Origin: Campylobacter sp. CCUG 57310
GTDB taxonomy: Bacteria; Campylobacterota; Campylobacteria; Campylobacterales; Campylobacteraceae
NCBI RefSeq assembly: GCF_013201975.1
Contig: NZ_CP053845.1
Location: forward strand, 806,001 to 870,000
Direction of reading: 5' to 3'
DNA length: 64,000 bases
The stretch's first letter is position 1. Every line of letters begins with the position of its first letter. Shown here one piece after another: positions 53,996-63,620 of this stretch. The notes beneath the pieces are model-generated. The model was not told the origin of the DNA. It searched no databases and was given only the letters and a program-made list of their open reading frames with translations. The translations under genes and the position numbers were made by a program.

Positions 53996-54931
53996 TTAAT
54001 GATAAGTTATGATTTTGCTTGTAGCTTTGATTGGCTTAAATTCGCTCTTTTCTTCTTTTTGTATAAGCTCTTTTATGCTCTCTAGCGTTTTAGAAATTTT
54101 CTCCAAGCTATCACTGCTTGAAATAGCTATATTGAGAGTGTATTTATGCTTTTTTGTCTCCATTATGTAAGTTCTTAAGTCGCCATCTTTTTTGGCTAGA
54201 TAAAGCCTCTCTTTATCAGGTCTCATATCTTTAATTTCGCTGATACCGCCGTTTATCTCAATTTCAGCCCTTTTTCTTATTGCATAATCAAGCCATCTGC
54301 TTTTAAATTCCTCTATATCCATATCAGAATCTAGAATCTGCAAGGACTCATCTTCTAAAAGATCGCCTAAATTTTTAACTATTCCTAAACCAAAAAATCC
54401 TTTGCTTTCCTTGCCTATGATATTGTTGTTAAGCGCATCCACGCTTACTGCATCGTTTCCGTAGTTGCCAAACATATCTATGCCCAGCACTTTGGTACTA
54501 TTTACGAATTTTTTTAAATTTTCAACTTCTTCCTTGCTTATTGATTGATCAAATCCGCTTAATTTGCCCCAGATACTTATCTTGCCTTCTGTGGTATAGC
54601 CGCTTAAGGCGAAAGATTTTTGTATATCTTCTTTGGAGTAAAAAACACTAAGTTCTTTTTGCGGTTTAGTAAAGCCCATTTTTACGGCTAGTAATTTATT
54701 AAGATGTTTTTTTGATAACTTTTTAGGATCCACTGCGTTTGCCCAGTTTTCAAGCTCGCTTGGTGAAAGATTATCAGGATCTACTTTGTCGTAATCGATC
54801 TTTAAATTTGTATTATGATTTATTTCGTTATTCAAATTCTCGGGATTGCCGTCTTTTTGCAAGGCTTTTGGTTGATTGTCTTTAAGGCTGAAATTTAAAT
54901 TCGCGCTAAAACCATTTATGCTGCTTATCAT
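53996..54931 (-). CDS. Unknown protein under a sigma-28-type promoter, flagellar regulon candidate
   Basis: A 311-residue soluble, highly polar protein without signal peptide or membrane helix. The N-terminus MISSINGFSANLNFSL is Ser/Asn-rich and followed by an Asn/Asp-rich, probably disordered region to about residue 45; this is the kind of N-terminus seen on proteins exported by the flagellar apparatus. The middle contains Asp/Gly loops (DMFGNYGNDAVSVDAL). No known domain is visible. AAGGA lies ahead of the ATG at 54931. The promoter at 54963-54989 points to FliA control. Role in motility or secretion is an inference. Confidence 0.75.
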   Translation of the reverse strand: MISSINGFSANLNFSLKDNQPKALQKDGNPENLNNEINHNTNLKIDYDKVDPDNLSPSELENWANAVDPKKLSKKHLNKLLAVKMGFTKPQKELSVFYSKEDIQKSFALSGYTTEGKISIWGKLSGFDQSISKEEVENLKKFVNSTKVLGIDMFGNYGNDAVSVDALNNNIIGKESKGFFGLGIVKNLGDLLEDESLQILDSDMDIEEFKSRWLDYAIRKRAEIEINGGISEIKDMRPDKERLYLAKKDGDLRTYIMETKKHKYTLNIAISSSDSLEKISKTLESIKELIQKEEKSEFKPIKATSKIITYH

Positions 54932-54962
54932 AATATTCCTTATGTTGTTGGGCGTTTATGAT

Positions 54963-54989
54963 AAATCGGCAAAATTTAAGAATTATTTA
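54963..54989 (-). promoter_or_regulatory. Sigma-28 (FliA) promoter
   Basis: On the minus strand TAAATAAT, then exactly 11 bases, then GCCGATTT. The FliA consensus is TAAAGTTT-N11-GCCGATAA: TAAA and GCCGAT match fully with the exact spacer. The element ends 32 bases before the ATG at 54931. Confidence 0.78.
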
Positions 54990-55000
54990 TATGAAATTTC

Positions 55001-55915
55001 TTACAAAAATCCGCAGATAAAATATACCAAAGGAAGACCGATAAAGCTAAATGCAACGCCTGTAGCTACGGCTGAAACTGCAAGCTGACTGTCTAAATTT
55101 GCCTTCATTATCATCGCACTTGCTAAAACCATCGGCGGCATGGCACACTGAAGAATTCCTATGAGCCATTTAGGGCTAAAATCAACGCTAAATATTAAAG
55201 CTATAAGGATAAATATAAGAGGAGCTATTAGCATTTTGCCTGCGATTACGATTAAAGTGGCTTTATATGAGCTTCTTATGCTTCTAAAACCAAGTCCGAT
55301 ACCTATAGCAAAAAGGGCGACCGGAACTACGCTTTGGCTAAAAAGATTAAGCGCGGTAAAGATAACTGAAGGAAGCTCGATACCTCTTAGTATAAGACCT
55401 GCTATAAGTGCGATAAATGGAGGAAATTTAAGCACTTTTATCGTGTTTTGAACTAAAGAGACCTTTGCGGGAGCTCCAAAAGATAGTATGAATGGACCAA
55501 GTATTGATATGGGTATGGATGTGGCGAACTGATCGTAAAATATAACTTCATTCAGAGCATCTTCTCCAAAAAAGCCCGTTATAATAGGCATACCGATAAA
55601 GATGGTGTTGCCAAACATCGCCAGCAATAAAGCGCTAATGGCGGTGGCTTGGCTAAATTTAAACACCTTGCAGATAAAAAATACGATAAAAGCGGCTACA
55701 AACGAGGATAAAAAGCCTGTTAGGATTATGTTTATGAGAGTTTTATCTATACTTACGTGATAAATTTTATCAAATATCAATGCTGGCAGAGCAAAACATA
55801 GTGCGTAATCTATAAAAATACTCGCTTGCTTTTGCTCGAAAATTTTAACTTTTTTTGCAAAATATCCTGAGGCTATCAAAATAAAAATAGACAAAAGCGG
55901 CGTGAACATAATCAA
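55001..55915 (-). CDS. AEC-family (auxin efflux carrier-like) membrane transporter
   Basis: A 304-residue protein with ten membrane segments in two five-helix repeats, the AEC/BART layout. FIGMPIITGFFGEDAL in the first half and the AMPPMVLASAMIMKANLD segment in the second are characteristic. Members export organic acids such as malate or other metabolites; the substrate is not known. It is a single gene read toward the unknown sigma-28-controlled gene; the flanking macAB operon reads the other way. Confidence 0.88.
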   Translation of the reverse strand: MIMFTPLLSIFILIASGYFAKKVKIFEQKQASIFIDYALCFALPALIFDKIYHVSIDKTLINIILTGFLSSFVAAFIVFFICKVFKFSQATAISALLLAMFGNTIFIGMPIITGFFGEDALNEVIFYDQFATSIPISILGPFILSFGAPAKVSLVQNTIKVLKFPPFIALIAGLILRGIELPSVIFTALNLFSQSVVPVALFAIGIGLGFRSIRSSYKATLIVIAGKMLIAPLIFILIALIFSVDFSPKWLIGILQCAMPPMVLASAMIMKANLDSQLAVSAVATGVAFSFIGLPLVYFICGFL

Positions 55916-56059
55916 AACCCAAAATTTTAAAATGAAAGCCGAAATTATATGCCAATGGTTATTAAAGATAGATAAAATTTATCTCAAAAAAATAACCAAA
56001 GCTAATACTATGCCCTGGTTTAAAGATATGGATTTAGCATATTATTCGCAAAAATTTAA

Positions 56060-56065
56060 TATAAT
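56060..56065 (+). promoter_or_regulatory. Candidate -10 box for the macAB-tolC operon
   Basis: AATATAATATTTG lies 33 bases before the macA ATG at 56099, in an otherwise empty AT-rich gap. Confidence 0.5.
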
Positions 56066-56098
56066 ATTTGGTTTAAATTTAAAAACCAAAGTAAATAC

Positions 56099-57295
56099 AT
56101 GAAAAATTTTATAAAATTCGTAGTTATCACCGCCATTATAGCCGCCTGTGGATATTTTGTATATGAAAAATACTTCAAAGAAGAGAAAAAAGATGAGTTT
56201 ATAACATCCGTGGCGGTTAGAGGAGATCTTGCTAAAAGCATTGATAGCAACGGCGAAATTTATGCAAACGAGCTTATTGATGTAGGCGCGCAGGTTTCAG
56301 GACAGATAAAAAAGCTATATGTAAAGCTTGGTGATAGGGTAAAAGCGGGCGATATGATAGCTGAAATCGACTCCGCAACCCAGCAAAATAATGTAGATAC
56401 CAAAAAAGCTCAGCTTGGAATTTATGAGGCGAAATTAAATAGTGCAAAAGTAGCTCTTGAGATTGCCGAGAGTAAATTTAAGCGTGAAAAAGAGCTTTTT
56501 AGTAAAAACGCTACTTCAAAAGAAGAATTTGAAAATGCCAAAAATTCTCTTGCTGTTACAAAAGCAAACATAAAAGAGATAGAGGCTCAGATAACTCAGA
56601 CTAAAATTTCTTTAAATACCGCTCAAATCGATCTTGGATACACTAAAATAGTTGCACCCAAAGAGGGTACTATCGTATCGGTTCAGGTTGAAGAAGGACA
56701 AACCGTAAATTCAAACCAGACAACTCCGACTATCGTAAATATAGCGGACTTAACGAAGCTAAAGCTAAAAATGGAGATAGCTGAAGGCGATATCACTAAG
56801 ATAAAGGTAGGTTCAAAGGTCGAGTATTCGATCCTTTCAGAGCCAAATAAGAAATTTCAAACTCAAATTAGCTCTATTGATCCGGGACTTACCACGCTAA
56901 GTAACGGCAAATACAGTCAGACATCAACTTCTGCTAATTCAAGCTCAAGCTCTTCGGCGATTTATTATTATGCAAATGCCGTAATTGACAACAAAGATGA
57001 AATTTTACGCATAGGAATGACCACTCAAAACATAATCACTCTGGAAAACGTAAAAGATGCGATCATAATACCTAGTATCGCCATAAAAAAAGAGGGCGGA
57101 AAAAACTACGTAAGCGTGCTAAAAGGCGATAATTCGGTAGAAAAAAGAGAAGTCGTCGTAGGGCTAACGGACAATCTTAAATCACAGATCATAAACGGCG
57201 TTAGCGAAGGTGAAAAAGTCATCACCTCAAGAAGCTCGGCAGCTGAGCTGGATCAGATGATAGAGCGTGAAAATAGGCGAATGAGAGGCAGATAG
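56099..57295 (+). CDS. macA: MacA-type periplasmic adaptor protein
   Basis: A membrane-fusion protein of 398 residues. One N-terminal membrane helix (about 6-22) is followed by the biotinyl-lipoyl half GAQVSGQIKKLYVKLGDRVKAGD and then a long alpha-helical hairpin (about 95-175). The second lipoyl half is IVAPKEGTIVSVQVEEGQTV and the beta-barrel/proximal domains follow. It links the MacB ABC transporter to the outer-membrane channel encoded at the end of this operon. A Ser-rich loop lies at about 278-290. macB starts 2 bases after its stop. Confidence 0.93.
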   Translation: MKNFIKFVVITAIIAACGYFVYEKYFKEEKKDEFITSVAVRGDLAKSIDSNGEIYANELIDVGAQVSGQIKKLYVKLGDRVKAGDMIAEIDSATQQNNVDTKKAQLGIYEAKLNSAKVALEIAESKFKREKELFSKNATSKEEFENAKNSLAVTKANIKEIEAQITQTKISLNTAQIDLGYTKIVAPKEGTIVSVQVEEGQTVNSNQTTPTIVNIADLTKLKLKMEIAEGDITKIKVGSKVEYSILSEPNKKFQTQISSIDPGLTTLSNGKYSQTSTSANSSSSSSAIYYYANAVIDNKDEILRIGMTTQNIITLENVKDAIIIPSIAIKKEGGKNYVSVLKGDNSVEKREVVVGLTDNLKSQIINGVSEGEKVITSRSSAAELDQMIERENRRMRGR

Positions 57296-57297
57296 AA

Positions 57298-59229
57298 TTG
57301 AGCGTGCTTATAGAGCTTAAAAATTTAAGCAAAAAATTTATACTTGGAGAAACCAGCTTTGACGCTCTTAAAGATATAAATTTAAGCATAAAAAAGGGCG
57401 AATTTATAGCTATCATCGGGCAATCAGGCTCAGGTAAATCAACGCTTATGAACATTCTTGGCTGTCTTGATAATCCCACAAGCGGAGAATATCTGCTAGA
57501 TGGCGCGGATATATCAAAATTTAACTCGGACGCTTTAGCTAAACTAAGGCGCAATAAATTCGGCTTTATTTTTCAAAGATATAATCTTTTAAGCACTTTA
57601 ACTTCGCTGGCAAACGTATCTTTGCCAAGCGTTTATGCAGGCGTGAGTAAAGAGCAAAGAGAACAAAAAGCGACTGAAATTTTAAGCGATCTAGGGCTTG
57701 GCGATAAGCTTGAGTCTTTGCCTAATAAATTAAGCGGCGGACAGCAGCAGCGCGTAAGTATCGCAAGAGCTCTTATAAACGGAGGCGAGATTATCTTAGC
57801 CGATGAGCCTACAGGCGCGCTTGATAGTGCAAGCGGGCTAATGGTGATGGAAATTTTAACAAATTTGCACAAAGAAGGTCATACTATCATCATCGTAACT
57901 CATGATCCAAATATCGCAGCTTACGCAAACCGCGTCATAGAGATAAAAGACGGCGAAATTTTAAAAGATAGCGTAAAGAGTGATGAGATTTTTCCTTCTA
58001 AATTTACAAAACCGAAACAAAAAAACATAATAAGCTTTTATAAAGATCAGTTTATAGAGAGCTTTAAGATGTCTATAAACGCGATATTTAGCCATAAGCT
58101 TCGCTCGCTTTTAACCATGCTCGGCATCATCATCGGCATAGCTTCGGTTATCTGCGTAGTTGCGCTGGGGCAGGGTTCGCAGCAGCAAATTCTATCTGAC
58201 ATCAGAGGCATAGGCACAAATACTATAGACATTTATCCGGGCAAAGGTTTTAGCGACCTTAGAGGCATGAAAAAGACCCTCACGATATCAGACACCGCGA
58301 TGCTATCTCATCAAGACTATCTTGATAGTGTTACGCCAAATACCACTGCTAGCGGCACACTAACTTATAGAAATAAATCGGCCTCTGCAAGCATGAGAGG
58401 AGGAGGCGCTCAGAGTCTTGATGTGCTTGGGCATAAATTTGAGAACGGAAGGTCGTTTAATGAAGATGAAGTTAGGGATTCGGCTTCTGTTATGGCAATA
58501 GATCAAAACACTAAAAACGAATTTTTTAAAGATACCGATCCTATCGGCGAAACGATATTTTTTAACAAACGCCCATTTCGTATAATAGGTGTTTTGAAAT
58601 ACAATAGTAACATAGGCGATTCAAGCACGCTTAGAATTTATGCTCCTTATACGACTGTTATAAATAAAATAACGGGCGATCGTTTTATAAATTCCATAAC
58701 CGTCAAAGTAAAAGATGAGGTAAACGCTCAAATCGCAGAGCAAAGCCTCATTGAAGTATTGGCTGCAAAACGCGGCAAAAAGGACTTTTTTACCCGCAAT
58801 TCAGACACTATTAAAAAAACTATAGAAAACACGACTAAGACAATGACGCTTCTCATCTCTTGTATTGCGTTTATTTCGCTTGTGGTAGGAGGTATAGGGG
58901 TGATGAACATAATGCTGGTTTCAGTCACCGAACGCACAAAAGAGATAGGTATAAGAATGGCTATAGGCGCACGCCAAAGCAATATCTTGCAGCAGTTTTT
59001 GATAGAAGCTGTGCTTTTATGCGTACTTGGCGGGATAATAGGCGTAATGCTTGCTTTTGGGATAGGCTATGCGTTTAATAAATTTGCGGACGAATTTATG
59101 ATGATATTTTCAAACTCTTCGATTATCGTAGCACTTCTTACCTCAAGTTTTATCGGTATAGTATTTGGCTATATGCCTGCAAGAAGCGCTTCAAAGCTAA
59201 ATCCTATCGAAGCTCTTTCAAGGGAATAA
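57298..59229 (+). CDS. macB: MacB-type ABC transporter
   Basis: A 643-residue protein: N-terminal ABC ATPase (Walker A GQSGSGKST at about 41, signature LSGGQQQRVS, Walker B ILADEPTGALD), then a membrane helix at about 275, a large periplasmic domain, and three C-terminal helices of the FtsX type ending in NPIEALSRE. Members export macrolides, peptides or haem precursors with MacA and TolC. The start TTG 57298 is preceded by GAGAGG at 57283; a GTG two codons later is possible. Substrate is unknown. Confidence 0.94.
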   Translation: MSVLIELKNLSKKFILGETSFDALKDINLSIKKGEFIAIIGQSGSGKSTLMNILGCLDNPTSGEYLLDGADISKFNSDALAKLRRNKFGFIFQRYNLLSTLTSLANVSLPSVYAGVSKEQREQKATEILSDLGLGDKLESLPNKLSGGQQQRVSIARALINGGEIILADEPTGALDSASGLMVMEILTNLHKEGHTIIIVTHDPNIAAYANRVIEIKDGEILKDSVKSDEIFPSKFTKPKQKNIISFYKDQFIESFKMSINAIFSHKLRSLLTMLGIIIGIASVICVVALGQGSQQQILSDIRGIGTNTIDIYPGKGFSDLRGMKKTLTISDTAMLSHQDYLDSVTPNTTASGTLTYRNKSASASMRGGGAQSLDVLGHKFENGRSFNEDEVRDSASVMAIDQNTKNEFFKDTDPIGETIFFNKRPFRIIGVLKYNSNIGDSSTLRIYAPYTTVINKITGDRFINSITVKVKDEVNAQIAEQSLIEVLAAKRGKKDFFTRNSDTIKKTIENTTKTMTLLISCIAFISLVVGGIGVMNIMLVSVTERTKEIGIRMAIGARQSNILQQFLIEAVLLCVLGGIIGVMLAFGIGYAFNKFADEFMMIFSNSSIIVALLTSSFIGIVFGYMPARSASKLNPIEALSRE

Positions 59230-59230
59230 G

Positions 59231-60580
59231 ATGAAAAAATTTTTAGTATTTATTTTTGCAGTTTTTTTAAGCGGATGTGCGGTAAAAAGCATAAATGAGG
59301 ATTATAACAAGCTTATCTTGGATGAAAATTTAAGCCGCAATTTTGAGTTTGAGCAAGAGTGGTGGAAGGGATATGAAAGAGCTGAGCTAAACGAGCTTGT
59401 AAGGCTTGCCTTAAAAAACAATACAAATTTGCTAAAAGCTGCGATAAATATAAATAAAGCCTTGGCTCAAGCAGGGGTCGTAAGCGCAAATTTAATCCCG
59501 AATTTTAATGCAAATTTCACGTCCGATATAAGCAAAAATTTAGAAGGTGGAAGTTTAGGCAAGAGTTATAAAAGCGGTATTTCGCTAAATTATGAAATAG
59601 ATTTATGGCAAAAGCTTGCAAATTCTCGTGACGCTGCTTTTTGGGAGCTTAATGCCACTAAATTTGATGCCGAGGCTACTAAGCTTGCGCTCATAAATAG
59701 CGTCGTGGATAGCTATTTTGAGATAGCTTATCTAAATGAAAGTCTTGAGCTTTATAAAGCGGCGTTTAAAAATTATATTGAGCTTGAAGCGATAACAAAG
59801 GCTAAATTTGAGCTTGGAAAAGGCGAAGAGCTATCTTTAAAGCAGATTCAAAGTTCGCTTTTAAACGCTCAAAATAGGATTTTAACTGCGCAAAAAAATC
59901 TAAATTTAGCCAAGCAGACTTTAAGAATCCTGCTTGCCGAAGGACCTGAATTTGAGTTTAAATTCGCTTCGTTTTCATTTGATCATATAAAATTTCTAGG
60001 AGTGAATCTGGACGTGCCGCTTTACGCTATAGCAAATCGCCCCGATTTAAAAGCAGCTATTGCTCGCATAGAGGAGAATTTACTAGATGTCAAGGTGAGT
60101 CAAAAGAGCTTTTATCCAAGTGTAAATATAGGAGCAAGCCTAAGCGGAAGCGGTGATCAGGTAAACGAAGCGTTTTCGCTTAAATTTTTTGGTGGAAATT
60201 TAAGCCTTAATTTGCCGTTTTTAAACTACTCTCGCCTTGAGAATAATTTAAAAATTTCAGAAGCGAATTTTGAACTAGCCAAGATAGGCTACTTTGAAAC
60301 TTTGATAAAAGCACTTAATGAGCTTGATACGACTTATAAAAATTTAAAAAACGATAGCGCTCTTTTGCTAAATTATGAAAAGCAAAGCGTAAATTTTAAA
60401 GAGATAAGCGAAATTTATAAGCTTAAATTTGATGCAGGTAAGGGCGAGCTGAAAGACTACCTGCAAGCTAGAAACAACGAACTTGATGCACGCTCTAACC
60501 TCATCTTGCAGCGATATAAAATTTTACAAGACGAGATAAATATATACAAGGCGATGGCGGGCAGGGTTAAGCTACAATAG
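59231..60580 (+). CDS. TolC/NodT-family outer-membrane efflux lipoprotein
   Basis: A 449-residue protein with a lipoprotein signal (FAVFLSGCAVKS, lipobox cysteine at about residue 16) and the two long helical hairpins of outer-membrane factors (LVRLALKNNTNLLKAAININ and the repeat in the second half). The pattern GEISEIYKLKFDAGKGELKDYLQARN-like segment near the end is typical. It starts 1 base after macB, so the operon encodes a complete inner-to-outer tripartite export system. Confidence 0.92.
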   Translation: MKKFLVFIFAVFLSGCAVKSINEDYNKLILDENLSRNFEFEQEWWKGYERAELNELVRLALKNNTNLLKAAININKALAQAGVVSANLIPNFNANFTSDISKNLEGGSLGKSYKSGISLNYEIDLWQKLANSRDAAFWELNATKFDAEATKLALINSVVDSYFEIAYLNESLELYKAAFKNYIELEAITKAKFELGKGEELSLKQIQSSLLNAQNRILTAQKNLNLAKQTLRILLAEGPEFEFKFASFSFDHIKFLGVNLDVPLYAIANRPDLKAAIARIEENLLDVKVSQKSFYPSVNIGASLSGSGDQVNEAFSLKFFGGNLSLNLPFLNYSRLENNLKISEANFELAKIGYFETLIKALNELDTTYKNLKNDSALLLNYEKQSVNFKEISEIYKLKFDAGKGELKDYLQARNNELDARSNLILQRYKILQDEINIYKAMAGRVKLQ

Positions 60581-60605
60581 TAAATTTAATCCCACGAAAT
60601 TACAA

Positions 60606-60644
60606 CACTTCCCTTTAGGAGACAGATCAACCCCAAGGGAAGTG
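60606..60644. terminator. Inverted repeat between tolC-like and chemoreceptor genes
   Basis: CACTTCCCTT at 60606-60615 is inverted at 60635-60644 with a 19-base loop. It lies between convergent genes, so it may end both. No T-run adjoins it, and the flanking 100 bases (GC-richer than the surroundings) carry no gene. Confidence 0.45.
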
Positions 60645-60683
60645 CCAAAACGTCTAGAGCTTACAGGCCCAAAAACGATCATT

Positions 60684-61574
60684 AACTAAAACCTCTTCCT
60701 CTTCACATCATCTGCTATATCTTTAGCCATACTATCAACTTCAGCTGTTACCTCGTTTGTCTTATTGGCTACTATTACATTTTGTCTGGTTAGATCATCT
60801 ATATTGGCAACCGATTGATTTATCATGTTTATTCCGTCAGCTTGTTCTTTTATAGATTCACTCATCTCGTTTATGCTTTGAGCGAGTACATTTGTATTAG
60901 CTTCTATCTCACCTAATGATTTTTGAGTTCTTTCGGCTAGTTTTCTTACTTCATCGGCAACTACCGCAAAGCCACGTCCATGCTCTCCGGCACGTGCCGC
61001 TTCTATAGCAGCATTTAATGCTAGTAAGTTTGTTTGATCTGCTATATCTCTTATTATTACTATTATGTTTTTTATCTCTTCGCTTTGTCTTATTACATCT
61101 TGAGTCTTTTGAGATATGGCAGACATTGACGAGCTCATCTGCTCTACTGCGGCTGCACTTTCTTGAAGTGAATTTGCTTGCCTATTAGCTCCGCTTGTTA
61201 GTTCGTTCATGTATTCAGATAGAGCTTGTGCTTTTTGTCTTAAATTTTCAGCCTGAGACAAATTTGCACGAAGCATGTTTGATATCTCTTCACCTAGTCC
61301 GTTTACTCCTTCTGCCATCTTACCGTTATCATCAAGTCTAGCCGTAAAGTCTTGATTTTTAAATTTATCAAGAAGATTTATAAGTTCTATGCCGTTTTTG
61401 GCAATATTATCTTTTAAAGCCTCTTGAAGCTCTTTAAATGTATGTTTTAACTGATTTAATGCAGGGTTTGACGTTTGTGCATTAAGAGTTGCCGTAAAGT
61501 CTCCGGATTTGATACTGTCTACGAATGTATTTGCTTCTTTTATAAAGTCGTTTTCAGAGATTTTGGCTGATTCT
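60684..61574. repeat. 891-bp perfect direct repeat, copy 1 (chemoreceptor signalling half)
   Basis: The 891 bases from 60684 to 61574 are identical to 62730-63620 (offset 2046); I compared them line by line and found no difference. The repeat begins 2 bases outside the stop codon and ends inside the coding region, right where the sensor-side sequences diverge. Confidence 0.92.
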
Positions 61575-62686
61575 ATCTTGCTTATGTTGTCATTTATTAA
61601 AGATGCCATTTGTCCAAATTCGTCTTTGGTTTTTACGTTTAATTTAGCAGGCTCTTTTATCTCATGGTTTAGGAATTTAAAGAAGGATATTAATCCTGTT
61701 GAAATTAGGTTGAGGGGTTTGAGGAAACAAGAGACGATGAATATTAGGACGGTAACAATGATTATTATAAAAACGGTAAAAAATATCGTCTGTTCAAATA
61801 AAATATCGCCCAATGTATCATCATAATCAGAAACCGAATTCGTAGAGCAAACCAACCAATTTAGAGTGTCGTACATACTGCAAGCGGCTAATTTTTCATC
61901 ACCGTCTATGTTATATGAAAATGTTTTGCCGTTATGTTGATTGTAGTAGCTTATAAAATTTTCTACCACTTTTGCACTATTTTCATCTTTTTCAATCACA
62001 AGCTTTCTGTCTGGATGATAAACCATGGTTTTTGCGCTCATGTCTATGATAAACACAACTCCGCTTGGACTATCTTTTATCCCGCCGAGTGATTTTGCAA
62101 GCTCATCTATAAGCATATCCATTCCAAGTACCGCAACCACTTTTCCATTTACTACAACAGGCTTTACAGCACTCATTACAAGTAAGCCTTTTGATTTAGT
62201 TACATAAGGAGCGGTAAACGCAAGCCCTCCTTTTGCAACGGCGGTCTTATACCAACCGCGAGTTCTCGCATCATATTGCTTGTTTTGCATATTAAAAACA
62301 GCTACTTTAGGCTTCTTTCTGTCTTCGGTTAATGATATGGTAGCCATTTCGCCGTCATTTGCAAAGCCTATAAAAAACTCCTCCAGGTTCATAAAAGTAG
62401 TTACATTAGCAAGGTCTTTTATCAAATTTGACCTATCTCCAAAAAGTAGCTCATGGTTGTGTTCAAGATAGCTTACCGCATCCTCTACAGCTTTTATCCT
62501 AGAGCTCATATATTCATCCACAAATATACTACTCGCAAGAGCCGTGGACTCTTTAGAACCGTGCGTAACATCTAAAAGAACGTCTTTTGTCTTACTGTAA
62601 TTTATAATTGCCATTATAAAAAACACTACCGACAATAATAAAAATATACAAACAGCTATCTTGCTTGAAATTTTCCTCAACACCAT
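60686..62686 (-). CDS. Methyl-accepting chemotaxis protein with dCache-type sensor
   Basis: A 666-residue chemoreceptor: membrane helix 1 (about 10-28), a periplasmic sensor of about 260 residues with dCache features ([37 protein letters not shown]), membrane helix 2 (about 300-323), a HAMP-like linker and the cytoplasmic signalling tip with the MCP hairpin [33 protein letters not shown]. The tail ends in KRKRF without the CheB/CheR pentapeptide. ATG 62686 has AAGGAG ahead; an in-frame ATG 45 bases upstream is rejected. Its last 295 residues are encoded by a repeat shared with the next gene. Confidence 0.95.
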   Translation of the reverse strand: MVLRKISSKIAVCIFLLLSVVFFIMAIINYSKTKDVLLDVTHGSKESTALASSIFVDEYMSSRIKAVEDAVSYLEHNHELLFGDRSNLIKDLANVTTFMNLEEFFIGFANDGEMATISLTEDRKKPKVAVFNMQNKQYDARTRGWYKTAVAKGGLAFTAPYVTKSKGLLVMSAVKPVVVNGKVVAVLGMDMLIDELAKSLGGIKDSPSGVVFIIDMSAKTMVYHPDRKLVIEKDENSAKVVENFISYYNQHNGKTFSYNIDGDEKLAACSMYDTLNWLVCSTNSVSDYDDTLGDILFEQTIFFTVFIIIIVTVLIFIVSCFLKPLNLISTGLISFFKFLNHEIKEPAKLNVKTKDEFGQMASLINDNISKIESAKISENDFIKEANTFVDSIKSGDFTATLNAQTSNPALNQLKHTFKELQEALKDNIAKNGIELINLLDKFKNQDFTARLDDNGKMAEGVNGLGEEISNMLRANLSQAENLRQKAQALSEYMNELTSGANRQANSLQESAAAVEQMSSSMSAISQKTQDVIRQSEEIKNIIVIIRDIADQTNLLALNAAIEAARAGEHGRGFAVVADEVRKLAERTQKSLGEIEANTNVLAQSINEMSESIKEQADGINMINQSVANIDDLTRQNVIVANKTNEVTAEVDSMAKDIADDVKRKRF

Positions 62687-62729
62687 AAACTCCTTTTTAT
62701 CTTTATTGTAAATTATTTTATTGGTTATC

Positions 62730-63620
62730 AACTAAAACCTCTTCCTCTTCACATCATCTGCTATATCTTTAGCCATACTATCAACTTCAGCTGTTACCTC
62801 GTTTGTCTTATTGGCTACTATTACATTTTGTCTGGTTAGATCATCTATATTGGCAACCGATTGATTTATCATGTTTATTCCGTCAGCTTGTTCTTTTATA
62901 GATTCACTCATCTCGTTTATGCTTTGAGCGAGTACATTTGTATTAGCTTCTATCTCACCTAATGATTTTTGAGTTCTTTCGGCTAGTTTTCTTACTTCAT
63001 CGGCAACTACCGCAAAGCCACGTCCATGCTCTCCGGCACGTGCCGCTTCTATAGCAGCATTTAATGCTAGTAAGTTTGTTTGATCTGCTATATCTCTTAT
63101 TATTACTATTATGTTTTTTATCTCTTCGCTTTGTCTTATTACATCTTGAGTCTTTTGAGATATGGCAGACATTGACGAGCTCATCTGCTCTACTGCGGCT
63201 GCACTTTCTTGAAGTGAATTTGCTTGCCTATTAGCTCCGCTTGTTAGTTCGTTCATGTATTCAGATAGAGCTTGTGCTTTTTGTCTTAAATTTTCAGCCT
63301 GAGACAAATTTGCACGAAGCATGTTTGATATCTCTTCACCTAGTCCGTTTACTCCTTCTGCCATCTTACCGTTATCATCAAGTCTAGCCGTAAAGTCTTG
63401 ATTTTTAAATTTATCAAGAAGATTTATAAGTTCTATGCCGTTTTTGGCAATATTATCTTTTAAAGCCTCTTGAAGCTCTTTAAATGTATGTTTTAACTGA
63501 TTTAATGCAGGGTTTGACGTTTGTGCATTAAGAGTTGCCGTAAAGTCTCCGGATTTGATACTGTCTACGAATGTATTTGCTTCTTTTATAAAGTCGTTTT
63601 CAGAGATTTTGGCTGATTCT
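62730..63620. repeat. 891-bp perfect direct repeat, copy 2 (chemoreceptor signalling half)
   Basis: Identical to 60684-61574. Beyond 63620 the two genes still align but differ at many positions, so the homogenised segment has a sharp edge. Confidence 0.92.

Noticed and set aside
55902-56102. Short open frame of 66 codons upstream of macA
   Set aside because: It begins inside the opposite AEC gene, overlaps the macA promoter and has no ribosome site or recognisable sequence.
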